This document shows positions 8,602 through 16,332 of a stretch of DNA of 64,000 bases, in pieces (positions within the stretch are counted from its first letter, which is position 1; the number at the start of each line of letters is the position of its first letter). Location: positions 1 to 64,000 of the forward strand of contig SZOS01000003.1 of NCBI GenBank assembly GCA_030263295.1, written 5' to 3'. The DNA is from Dokdonella_A sp014338185. Lineage in GTDB: Bacteria > Pseudomonadota > Gammaproteobacteria > Xanthomonadales > Rhodanobacteraceae. Below the pieces are notes generated by a model. It did not search any database and had not been told where the DNA came from. It worked only from the letters and a program-made list of their open reading frames with translations. Made by a program: the position numbers and the translations under genes.

Positions 8602-11222
8602 CAGGCTGCCCCGCGCGTGGCCGGCGCGGCATCGGCTGCGAGGATGCTGCGGTCGGCGATCGCGGCCTGCAGCGCGCGTTGCGCGGGCGTGGGCGTGCCG
8701 GTGGCGACCTGGCTGCGCGCCGGTGCGTCGATCCATTGGCTGATCGCCGCGTCACCCGGCCAGGCCAGGCCGGCCACGCCGGCCGCGTCGAGCGCGTCGA
8801 GCAGTGCGCGCGCGCCGGCCAGCGGCTGTGCGCACAGCGCGTCGTAGTCCACCACGAGCCGCGGCCAGCCCGCGCTCGATGCGAACGCGGCGCGCGTGTA
8901 GTGCTCCCACAGCGCCCACGCCTGCGCCACGGGCATCGCATCGCGCCGCACCAGCGAGGCCACCACCGCGGCCGGATCGCGCACCACGTGCACGAACAGC
9001 GGCCGTGTCAGCAACGGCAGCAGCTCGCGCACGAGCAGGCACAGGCGCGGTTCCTTCATGAGCCAGGGCCGCTGCCGGTCGAACTCGTCGATGAGCGCGC
9101 CGACGTGGCGCCGGAACTCGTCGACGGCCGCCGTGGGTGCGGACTGTGGCGGCGAGCGCCAGTCGCCGCCGGCCAGTTCGAGCCGGCGCACGCAGGCGCC
9201 GTGCAGGCGCCCGGATTCGTAGTGTCCCTTGGGGTTGTCGGGACCGACCAGCAGGTCGGTCTCGGGCCCCGCGTACGCGCCCAGCCGCGCGAGCAGGCCG
9301 GCCACGCTCGAGGTGCCGGCGCGGTGCATGCCAAGCACGATGAGCTGGCCGCTGGCGCGGCGTGGCAGCGCCGCGGGCTGGTGCGGCGCCACCGGTGCCG
9401 GCGCGGCGCGCAAGCCGGCCAGCGCAGTGACCTGCGCGGCGAGCGCGTCGGCGCTGGCTTCGATGTCGTGCGCGGCGGCGAAACGCTCGGCGGCCGCAGC
9501 AGCCGCGGCGTCACTGGGCGCACGCGCCTGCGCGGCGCGCAGCGCGGCGACCAGTGCATCGGGTTCGGGTTCGACCCAGTCCAGGCCGCTGCGCGGATCG
9601 CGCACGCGCCGCGTCGCCACCGCGATGCCGTGCGCGCGCGCAAGCAGGCCATTGCTGCCGAAATCGCTGGCGATGAGCTGCAGCCCGCAGGCCAGCGCAT
9701 CGGCGGCATCGGGGTCGTAACCGCCATCGCGCCGTACCGCCACCCAGGCGTCGCCGCTGCGCAGGAAGCGCGCGCGCTGGTGCCAGGGCCAGCTCCAGTG
9801 GCGCAGCACGCCGACGCGCGGGTCATCGCCCGCGGCCGCGGCGATGCGCTCGAACGCGGCCCGCGCCTGCGGGCCCGGCACCAGATGCAGGTGCAGCGCG
9901 ACCGCCTCGTGCGGCGCGAATGCGGCGCGGAACGCCGCCACCAGCAGTTCGGGCGCATCGCAGGCGAGGTCCTCGACCCGGGCGAGGAAGGTGAAGTGCT
10001 GCGCGGCCGGGTCGCGGCCGGGCACCTGCGGGTGGCAGTAGTCGCGGTCCACGCCCAGCGGCAGCACCTGCATCGGCGTGCGCACGCCGGCCGCGAGCAG
10101 GGTGTCACGCTGGAAGGTGTCGGGCACCAGCAGCAGGTCGAGCGCGTCGGCCTGCGCGCGCCAGCGCGCATCGACACCCTGCCAACGGGTCCAGCCGATG
10201 CCGATGCGGCAACGCGCGCGTGCGCGGGCGAAGTGCGCGCCGTCGGCGCACACGATCGCGGCGTCGGCCGGATGCGGCCAGCGCAGCCGCGTGGCGAGAT
10301 CGAGGCGGAAATCCTGCGCGTCGGGCACCTCACTCCGCAGCGGCTCGTGGCTCATGCGCAGACCGCGCGCGTCGAGCCGGCGCAGCAGGGCCCGCGTCAG
10401 GTGCGCCACGGCGCGGGGTGTGCGCGAACTGCCCTGCCACAGCACGTTGCCGCGATAACCCGCGAGCAGCTGCCCCTGCCAGCGCGCGGCGAAGGTGGCG
10501 CGGCTCGCGCTCCACAGGCGCCGGCGGAAGCCGCCGTCGTCGAGCGTGGAGCCGTGCTGGTCGTGCTGCAGCGTGACCGCGCCGGCGTTGACCGTGGCGA
10601 TGCCGGCGGCGGCCGCGCGCAGGCAGTAGTCGGTGTCCTCGAAGTAGCTGTGGAACGCCTCGTCGAGCCCGCCGATGCGATCGACGCAGTCGCGGCGCAG
10701 ATAGGCCAGCGCGAACGCTATCGCCTGCACGCGGCGCGTGCGCGGATACTGGCCGAAGTCGCGTTCGACCAGGCCCGCTTCGGTCTGCTGGCCCCACAGG
10801 CCGTCGGCCTCGATGAAGCCGCCGGCGTGGTAGAGCCGGCCTTCGGGTTCGGGGCCGCGCAGGCGGCAACCGACGATGCCGGTGGCGGCATCGGCATAGG
10901 CCGCGTCGCGCAGGCGCTCGAGCCAGTCCGCCTGGCCGAACACCAGATCGTTGTTGAGCAGCACGAGGTCGTCGTCCTCGGCCGCGGCGGTGATGCCTGC
11001 GTTCATGCCGCGCACGAAGCCGAGGTTGGTCGGCAGCGTGACCACCTGCAAGCGGTCGCGATAGCCTTGCAGCGCCTGTGGCGTCTCGTCCTGGCTGCCG
11101 TTGTCGACCACGATCACGCGCGCGGCGAACGGCAGCGTCGCCAGCAGCGAGTCGAGGCAGCGTCGCGTGGTCGGCCACTGGTTCCACGCGAGCACGATCA
11201 GGCTGGCGCCGCGCGTGCTCAT
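8601..11222 (-). CDS. Three-domain protein: GT2 - GT4 - sulfotransferase
   Basis: An 873-residue fusion. Residues 1-240 form a GT2 domain (LIVLAWNQWPTTRRCLDSLL, VVDNGSQDET, LLNNDLVFG, YFEDTDYCLRA). Residues 250-600 form a GT-B-like domain (IGWTRWQGVDARW, VPDTFQRDTLLAAGV, VLPLGVDRDY, then a degenerate Glu-rich half). Residues 625-873 resemble sulfotransferases: GMHRAGTSSVAGLLARLG is a 5'-phosphosulfate loop and DNPKGHYES follows. The enzyme could both extend a glycan and sulfate it with PAPS. ATG at 11222 gives an ATGA overlap with the 96-residue gene. The sulfotransferase could instead be a kinase-like P-loop domain; the GxHRxGTS pattern favours sulfotransferase. Confidence 0.8.
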   Translation of the reverse strand: MSTRGASLIVLAWNQWPTTRRCLDSLLATLPFAARVIVVDNGSQDETPQALQGYRDRLQVVTLPTNLGFVRGMNAGITAAAEDDDLVLLNNDLVFGQADWLERLRDAAYADAATGIVGCRLRGPEPEGRLYHAGGFIEADGLWGQQTEAGLVERDFGQYPRTRRVQAIAFALAYLRRDCVDRIGGLDEAFHSYFEDTDYCLRAAAAGIATVNAGAVTLQHDQHGSTLDDGGFRRRLWSASRATFAARWQGQLLAGYRGNVLWQGSSRTPRAVAHLTRALLRRLDARGLRMSHEPLRSEVPDAQDFRLDLATRLRWPHPADAAIVCADGAHFARARARCRIGIGWTRWQGVDARWRAQADALDLLLVPDTFQRDTLLAAGVRTPMQVLPLGVDRDYCHPQVPGRDPAAQHFTFLARVEDLACDAPELLVAAFRAAFAPHEAVALHLHLVPGPQARAAFERIAAAAGDDPRVGVLRHWSWPWHQRARFLRSGDAWVAVRRDGGYDPDAADALACGLQLIASDFGSNGLLARAHGIAVATRRVRDPRSGLDWVEPEPDALVAALRAAQARAPSDAAAAAAAERFAAAHDIEASADALAAQVTALAGLRAAPAPVAPHQPAALPRRASGQLIVLGMHRAGTSSVAGLLARLGAYAGPETDLLVGPDNPKGHYESGRLHGACVRRLELAGGDWRSPPQSAPTAAVDEFRRHVGALIDEFDRQRPWLMKEPRLCLLVRELLPLLTRPLFVHVVRDPAAVVASLVRRDAMPVAQAWALWEHYTRAAFASSAGWPRLVVDYDALCAQPLAGARALLDALDAAGVAGLAWPGDAAISQWIDAPARSQVATGTPTPAQRALQAAIADRSILAADAAPATRGAA

Positions 11223-11509
11223 GGCGGTTCCGGCGCAGCGGCGCGCGCGAGCGTGGCCAGCGCGGTGTCGACCTCGTCGAGCGCGAACGCGAACGGATCC
11301 AGCGCGAGCAGCGCGGCGACGCCGGTCAGCGCCTGCGGCGCGGCACGCAGGCGTGCGAGTTCGGCCGCGAGCCAGGCCGGGTCGGGCCCGCCGCCGCGTC
11401 GCGCCAGGCGCGCGGCCAGCACCAGTGCGACATCCGGCGTCAGCGCCAGGCGCGTGGCGATCGCGTGGATGCGCTGGCTGTCGTCGTCGACCACGGCAGT
11501 TCCATTCAC
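11219..11509 (-). CDS. Unknown 96-residue protein in the wzt-GT junction
   Basis: A small gene read from GTG at 11509. It overlaps the wzt stop as GTGA and ends inside an ATGA overlap with the next gene, so both edges are set by translational coupling. The product is mostly alpha-helical, Ala/Leu-rich and acidic at its start (VVDDDSQRIHAIATRLAL), with no signal peptide or membrane segment. I recognise no family. Its position in an export/glycosylation operon suggests a role with Wzt or the fusion transferase, but that is inference. It could be missed by annotation because of the GTG start and short length. Confidence 0.6.
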   Translation of the reverse strand: MNGTAVVDDDSQRIHAIATRLALTPDVALVLAARLARRGGGPDPAWLAAELARLRAAPQALTGVAALLALDPFAFALDEVDTALATLARAAAPEPP

Positions 11510-12213
11510 GCCGCCTCCGGCGCGGGATGCTGGGCGCGATGATAGGCTGCGAACACCTCGTCGCGCCCGCCTTCGAGCACGCTGCGGCCGTGTTCGATCC
11601 ACAGCACGCGATCGCAGCGCTCGGCGATCTGCTTCTCGTCGTGGCTGACCAGCACCACGGTCTGGCCGTCGCCCATGCGCTGGCGCAGCGCCGCGCCAGA
11701 CTTGGCCTGGAACTCGGCATCGCCCACCGCGAGCACCTCGTCGATGAGCAGCACGTCGGGTTCGACCTGCATCGCGACCGCGAAGGCCAGGCGCATGCTC
11801 ATGCCGGCCGAATAGGTCGCGATCGGCTGTTCGAAGAAGTCGCCGAGCTCGGAGAACTCGCGGATCGCGGGCAGGCGCGCCACGATGTCGCGCCGGCGCA
11901 GGCCCAGCAGCAGGCCCGACAGCACCGCATTGTCGCGCCCCGACAGGTAGGGCACGAAGCCGAGCGACAGCGACATGAGCTGGCACGACACGCGCGCGCG
12001 CCGCACCCGGCCGCGGTCGGGCACGAGGATGCCGGCCAGTACGCGCAGCAGCGTGCTCTTGCCGGCGCCGTTGCGGCCGATCACGCCCAGGCGCTCGCCG
12101 CGGCGCAGCTGCAGGCTCACGTCCTCCAGCGCCCAGAAGCGGCCACCGCCGATGCTGCGCTGCGCCTGGAACGCCACGCCCACGTGTTCGAGCTCGACCA
12201 AGATCTCGCCCAT
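11506..12213 (-). CDS. wzt: Polysaccharide ABC transporter ATP-binding protein (Wzt/KpsT-like)
   Basis: The ATPase subunit of an ABC-2 glycan exporter acting at the cytoplasmic membrane. The 235-residue protein has Walker A GRNGAGKST, signature YSAGMSMRLAFA, Walker B VLLIDEVLAVGD and H-loop VSHD. It stops just after the nucleotide-binding domain, so it lacks the C-terminal carbohydrate-binding domain of O9a-type Wzt proteins and resembles short KpsT/TagH-type subunits in length. The start at 12213 lies 1 nt after the permease stop (TGACATG). It should pair with the permease just upstream. Confidence 0.88.
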   Translation of the reverse strand: MGEILVELEHVGVAFQAQRSIGGGRFWALEDVSLQLRRGERLGVIGRNGAGKSTLLRVLAGILVPDRGRVRRARVSCQLMSLSLGFVPYLSGRDNAVLSGLLLGLRRRDIVARLPAIREFSELGDFFEQPIATYSAGMSMRLAFAVAMQVEPDVLLIDEVLAVGDAEFQAKSGAALRQRMGDGQTVVLVSHDEKQIAERCDRVLWIEHGRSVLEGGRDEVFAAYHRAQHPAPEAA

Positions 12214-12214
12214 G

Positions 12215-12976
12215 TCAGCTCGCCAGCTTGGGGAAGCGCGGCGCAAGCCGCTGCACGAACAGCACGCCGACCGTGCACAGCACGATCGAGATCGCGTAGA
12301 TCTTGCCCAGCCCGACCCAGTTGGGCAGCTGGCCGTGCATGAGGATCGCGCGCGCATCGTCCATCACCACCGCCACCGGATTGAGCGCCATGAGCCATTG
12401 CAGCGACTCGGGCACCTGGGTGAGCGGGAACACCACGCCCGACAGGAACATCACCACCATGAGCACCTGTTCGATCACGAAGCGCAGGTCCGGCACCAGC
12501 GGCACCAGCGCCGCGACCACGAAACCGGCGCCGGCCGCGGCGAGGAAGATCGCGAGGAACAGGATCGGCAGGGCCCAGTACTGCGCGTTGGGCGGGTAGC
12601 CCAGCATCCACAGGATCGCCACCAGCAGCGCGAAGATGATGAGGAACTTGACCGTGTCGGCGAGCATCGCGATCAGCGCGAACACCAGCGGTGGCAGCGC
12701 CACCTGGCGCACCATCGGCAGGTTCGACCAGATCGCGTAGCCGCCGTGGGTGATGCACGATTTCATCCACTGCCACACGGTCAGACCGATCAGCAGGAAC
12801 GGGATGTAGTCGGGCCCGCCGCTGTGCAGGATCACGTCGAACACGAGCCAGAACGCGGCCATCATCATGGCCGGTTCGAGCACCCACCAGATCAGGCCCA
12901 GGTAGCTGCGGGCGGCTTCGGCGCGCAGTTCGGCATAGGTGCTGAACGCGATGAGTTCGATCAGGTGGCGACGCAT
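12215..12976 (-). CDS. wzm: Polysaccharide ABC transporter permease (Wzm/KpsM-like)
   Basis: A 253-residue ABC-2 type permease with about six hydrophobic segments. The cytoplasmic N-terminus carries the family pattern RSYLGLIWWVLEPAMMMAAF, and FLSGVVFPLTQVPESLQW lies in the second half. It should form the channel that carries lipid-linked polysaccharide across the inner membrane with the ATPase encoded next. The ATG at 12976 follows the GT39-like gene by 56 bp on the same strand. The permease and ATPase genes are separated by a single base, as expected for a paired complex. Confidence 0.88.
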   Translation of the reverse strand: MRRHLIELIAFSTYAELRAEAARSYLGLIWWVLEPAMMMAAFWLVFDVILHSGGPDYIPFLLIGLTVWQWMKSCITHGGYAIWSNLPMVRQVALPPLVFALIAMLADTVKFLIIFALLVAILWMLGYPPNAQYWALPILFLAIFLAAAGAGFVVAALVPLVPDLRFVIEQVLMVVMFLSGVVFPLTQVPESLQWLMALNPVAVVMDDARAILMHGQLPNWVGLGKIYAISIVLCTVGVLFVQRLAPRFPKLAS

Positions 12977-13032
12977 GGGCGGACCGGGGTGAAGGTGCGC
13001 GAGGATACCGGATTCGGCATGCGCGGTTGTCC

Positions 13033-14502
13033 TCAGCCGGCGCACAGCCGGTCGAGCGCGGCCGGCGCGAACGCCAGCACGAGCAGCAGCGCGGCCAGTG
13101 CCGCACCCGCGAGCAGGCGCGCGGCGCCCGGACCTGGCGGATGGTCCGGGCTCGCAGCCAAGGCCGGCGGCGCCGCATGCGTATGCGATCGACCCGACGC
13201 CTCGCCGGCCGCAGCCGTGCACATGCCCACAGCGCGGCGCGACGCGGCGAGGCGCGCGAGCACCTCGCCCGCGAGCCCGCACAGGAATGGCATGAGCGGC
13301 AGCAGGAAGCGCGCCTTGACGTGGATGAACGCAAACAGCACGAGCTGGTAGGCGGCCAGCAGCACGACCACGAGGTGCAGCATGCCCATGCGCCGGCGCC
13401 AGCAGGCGAGGCCGAACGCGGCGGCGACGAGGATCAGCGCATGGCTGGCGTGGTTGAGCCAGGTCAGCGTGCGCGTGAGCCAGGGCGCGGTGTGGTAGGT
13501 CGACAGGTGTCCCGCGCAGGCGGGCCCGGGCAGTTGCGACACCAGCAGGGTCTTGGCGTTGAACAGGCGGAAGTACTGCCGCCCCAGCTGCGCCGCGAGC
13601 ACGTTGCCGAGGCCGTGTCCGGCCACCCATTCGCGCACCTTGCCCAGGTACACCGCATTGCGCTGCTGCGGCGTGCTGCCGCTGGCCAGGAAGGCGGGCA
13701 GCTCGATGCCGCCCATGTCCTGCACGTAGTCGCTGCGCCAACGATCGGTGAGGCCCATCCACAGGTTGTAGACCGAGCTGTCGGCGATCATCGGCTTGCC
13801 GTGGCTGCGCCAGCCGTGCACGAGCGCGGGGGCGGTGACCAGGCCAAGCCCGAGCACGAACGCGGCCGCCGCGCGCCAGCCGCCGCGTGGCCGCGTGCGG
13901 CGCACGAACATGAGCAGGAACAGCGGCCAGAATCCGCTGAGCAGGCTCTTGGCCAGCAGCGCCAGTCCGACGCAGACGCCGGCCAGCGCCGCCGTGCCCG
14001 CTGCGCGCCCATGCGCGGCCGGCGCGAGCCACTGGCGGCGCGCGAGTGCGAGCAGGCGCAGCGCGGCCAGCAACAGGAACAGGTGCGGGATCTCCGGCCA
14101 CAGCCACTGCGCATAGGCCGCGATCGGCGGGCTCAGCAGCAGCAGCGCCGCGGCCCAGTTGGCCGCGGCCACGCTGCCGCCGAGTTCGCGCCACAGGCCG
14201 CGCAGCAGCAGCGCGCAAGCCAGCAGCAGCAGGGTCTGCGCGATCTGCGCCACCAGCACATGGCTGCCCGCGAGCCAGTACAGCGCGGCCAGCAGCAGCG
14301 GCTGCAGCGGCGGCCAGATCGAGCTGGGCATCCACGGCCCGCCCGCGAGGATCGCCAGTGCGGTGTCCTGGTAGCCCTGCTCGTCGCCGATCAGCACCTT
14401 GGCGCCGTGGCCGTAGTAGGCATACCACAGCAGCGCCTGGCCGAGCGCGAACAACACCACGAACGCCAGCGCGGTGCCGCGGTGGCGCACATGCAGGGTC
14501 AT
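13033..14502 (-). CDS. Polytopic membrane glycosyltransferase-like protein (GT39/ArnT type)
   Basis: A 489-residue integral membrane protein with about ten hydrophobic helices. The first periplasmic loop has GDEQGYQDTALAI and IWPPLQPLLLAALYWLAG, the Asp-containing pattern of GT-C enzymes that use polyprenyl-phosphate sugars (dolichyl-P-mannose mannosyltransferase/ArnT-like). HVKARFLLPLMPFL near residue 415 is the typical late Arg-containing motif. A polar His/Pro/Ala-rich linker (SHTHAAPPALAASPDHPPG) precedes the last helix. The start at 14502 was preferred to an upstream extension rich in Arg and Ser. It may decorate the exported glycan in the periplasm; the donor is unknown. Confidence 0.72.
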   Translation of the reverse strand: MTLHVRHRGTALAFVVLFALGQALLWYAYYGHGAKVLIGDEQGYQDTALAILAGGPWMPSSIWPPLQPLLLAALYWLAGSHVLVAQIAQTLLLLACALLLRGLWRELGGSVAAANWAAALLLLSPPIAAYAQWLWPEIPHLFLLLAALRLLALARRQWLAPAAHGRAAGTAALAGVCVGLALLAKSLLSGFWPLFLLMFVRRTRPRGGWRAAAAFVLGLGLVTAPALVHGWRSHGKPMIADSSVYNLWMGLTDRWRSDYVQDMGGIELPAFLASGSTPQQRNAVYLGKVREWVAGHGLGNVLAAQLGRQYFRLFNAKTLLVSQLPGPACAGHLSTYHTAPWLTRTLTWLNHASHALILVAAAFGLACWRRRMGMLHLVVVLLAAYQLVLFAFIHVKARFLLPLMPFLCGLAGEVLARLAASRRAVGMCTAAAGEASGRSHTHAAPPALAASPDHPPGPGAARLLAGAALAALLLVLAFAPAALDRLCAG

Positions 14503-14542
14503 GAGCGGCTTGCCGCGCGTCAGGCGCCGCGCGCGGTGCGCG

Positions 14543-15130
14543 TCAACGCTGCGCGGCGGCAGGTGGCGGTGTCGGCGTGGCTGGCGGCGCGGCCGTGGTC
14601 GCACCCGCGGCCGCTGGCGCGGTGGCCGGCGCACTGCCACGCGCGCGCAGCTTGGGCGGTGCGTGGAACACCGGCGAGAAGCGCTCGTGCGCGCCGCTGG
14701 TGGAAATGCCCTCGACGTCGTACCAGTAGCCCTTGCACGGGTCGATGCTGTCGTCGCGGAACTCGTACTTGTGGGTCTCGTCCGAGGTGCCCGCGCCAAG
14801 GATCGGTTCCTGGGTGAGCTTGGTGAACGGTCCCTTTTCCGCGTCGCCGCGGAACACGTCGAAGCCGAAGTTGTTCTGCTCGCTGGCGGTGGTCCAGCGC
14901 GCGGTGTTGGCGATGCGCTGCTCGGCGGGCAACGCGGACTGGTCGCCGCAGTCGCCTTCGGGGACTTCCTTGGTCGCCGCGGTCACGGGTGGCTGGTTCG
15001 GCGTCGCGGCCGGGGCGGGCGCGGCGGGCGCGGCCGCCGGAGTCGCCTTGTCGGCGGCCGGCTCAGGCGTCGAGGGCGCGCACGCCGCGAGCGTGCAGGC
15101 GATCAGGGCCGCGACGAGGTGGCTACGCAT
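14543..15130 (-). CDS. Lipoprotein with an Fn3-like core between Ala/Pro-rich arms
   Basis: A 195-residue predicted lipoprotein. The signal MRSHLVAALIACTLAAC ends in a lipobox with Cys at residue 17. About 30 Ala/Pro-rich residues follow, then a core of about 100 residues (FDVFRGDAEKGPFTKL, YEFRDDSIDPCKGYWYDVEG) with the strand pattern of a fibronectin type III fold, then another Ala/Pro/Thr-rich tail. Two in-frame ATGs lie at 15136 and 15130; AGGGG is 8 nt from the second, which was chosen. It heads the minus-strand operon, 40 bp before the GT39-like gene. The Pro-rich arms could span periplasmic space; function unknown. Confidence 0.7.
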   Translation of the reverse strand: MRSHLVAALIACTLAACAPSTPEPAADKATPAAAPAAPAPAATPNQPPVTAATKEVPEGDCGDQSALPAEQRIANTARWTTASEQNNFGFDVFRGDAEKGPFTKLTQEPILGAGTSDETHKYEFRDDSIDPCKGYWYDVEGISTSGAHERFSPVFHAPPKLRARGSAPATAPAAAGATTAAPPATPTPPPAAAQR

Positions 15131-15153
15131 GTGCATTTCCCCTGCTGGTGGGC

Positions 15154-15183
15154 TGGACAGCCGTCGTGGCCCGCAACGATAGT
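15154..15183 (+). promoter_or_regulatory. Promoter of the transglutaminase-like gene, apparently leaderless
   Basis: TGGACA at 15154-15159 and GATAGT at 15178-15183 are spaced 18 bp apart. The expected start point coincides with the ATG at 15190, and no Shine-Dalgarno sequence lies between. Confidence 0.4.
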
Positions 15184-15189
15184 GCGCCG

Positions 15190-16251
15190 ATGTGTTCCCG
15201 TGCAACCGCCGCAGCGCGGCGCCCGCTTCGCTCCCGTCATCGCTGGTGGTGGCTGTTCGCCGTGCTCGTGGCTCCGCTCGCGCTCGCGCTCGACTGGCAG
15301 GTCGAGGTGACGCCCGCGGGCGAGCTGTATCCGGTGCTGCAGTGGTCGGCCAGCGCCGGCGGCGACGGACTGGTCGCGGTGGTGGTGAATGGTGTGGCCG
15401 CGGGCACGCGCCTGCGCGCGCAGCTGCGCACCCCGGGGCTGCGCGAGCCCGCGCAGGCGAGCGCGCTGGCGGGCGGCGGCGAGGTCGTGCTGCGTCTGCC
15501 GCTGCGCTGGGACGCCACCGCATTGCGCGAGGTCGAGGCGGTGCGCACGCAGCGCCTGCAGGTGCAACTGGAGGTGGGCGACACGACGCTGCAGCGCGAG
15601 GTCGTGGTGCGCCTGCACCCGCTCGACGAGGCGGCCTACTTCATCCGCGACAGCGGCGTGCGGGTCGACCTGTCGTGGATCTTCGCCGCCTACGTCGACC
15701 CCTACGATCCCGCGATCGACGCCTTGCTGGCGCAGGCGCGCGAGTTCGATCCGGCCTTCGAGCGCGCCGATGCCGATGCCGCGCGCCAGGCGCGCCGCCG
15801 CCTGCGCGCGCTGTGGCATGTGCTCAATGCGCGCGGCGTGCGCTACGACCCGGGTGATCCGGCGCTTGCGCGCGGACCGAGCGTGTGGAGCCAGCGCGTG
15901 CGTTCGGCCGGCCAGGTGCTGCGCGAGCGGCGGGCCAACTGCATCGATGGCAGCGTGCTGATCGCATCGTGGCTCGAACGCCTCGGCCTGCATGCGCGCA
16001 TCGCGCTGGTGCCCGGCCATGCCTTCGTCGGCTACGAGGTGCCGGGCACGCGGGGAACGCAGTTTCTCGAAACCACCCTGCTCGGCCATGCCGACCTGGA
16101 CGCGGCGCTGCGCGCAGGCGCGACCCGCTGGCGCAAGGCCGCGCGCCGGCTCGATGGCCGGCATGCGCCCGATTATGCGTTGATTGATGTCGGCACCGCG
16201 CGGGCCTATGGCATCATCCCGCTCGGCGCCGCCCTGCGGGCCAACCCCTGA
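15190..16251 (+). CDS. Exported transglutaminase-like protein
   Basis: A 353-residue protein with an N-terminal membrane/signal segment (WWWLFAVLVAPLALAL, residues 22-37). The C-terminal half contains a transglutaminase-like (papain-fold) core: RRANCIDGSVLIASWLERLG, with a candidate catalytic Cys, and ALVPGHAFVGYEV, with a candidate His. Residues 40-150 look beta-rich. The gene starts a plus-strand group divergent from the lipoprotein gene. Bacterial members of this fold are mostly proteases or peptidoglycan/protein-modifying enzymes; which applies here cannot be told. The ATG at 15190 directly follows promoter-like boxes. Confidence 0.7.
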   Translation: MCSRATAAARRPLRSRHRWWWLFAVLVAPLALALDWQVEVTPAGELYPVLQWSASAGGDGLVAVVVNGVAAGTRLRAQLRTPGLREPAQASALAGGGEVVLRLPLRWDATALREVEAVRTQRLQVQLEVGDTTLQREVVVRLHPLDEAAYFIRDSGVRVDLSWIFAAYVDPYDPAIDALLAQAREFDPAFERADADAARQARRRLRALWHVLNARGVRYDPGDPALARGPSVWSQRVRSAGQVLRERRANCIDGSVLIASWLERLGLHARIALVPGHAFVGYEVPGTRGTQFLETTLLGHADLDAALRAGATRWRKAARRLDGRHAPDYALIDVGTARAYGIIPLGAALRANP

Positions 16252-16332
16252 AACCCGGCCACCATGCTGGCAGGCTGCGCAACCCGTGCGCGCCCGCCCT
16301 GCGGTGGGCCGCCCACTGCTGATCGAGGATGA

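Noticed and set aside
7040..8941. Upstream extension of the dehydratase frame to 8941
   Set aside because: The frame stays open, but the residues before MTWHLRHALITG are Arg-rich shadow sequence of the GT2 gene; the ATGA overlap sets the start at 7039.
8553..11648. Plus-strand open frame of 1031 codons
   Set aside because: It lies opposite two well-supported glycosyltransferase genes; its translation is low-complexity Arg/Ala/Gly/His without domains. High GC content leaves long open frames on the opposite strand.
13027..14817. Plus-strand open frame of 596 codons
   Set aside because: Antisense to the polytopic GT39-like gene; the product is Gln/Arg/His-rich without structure.
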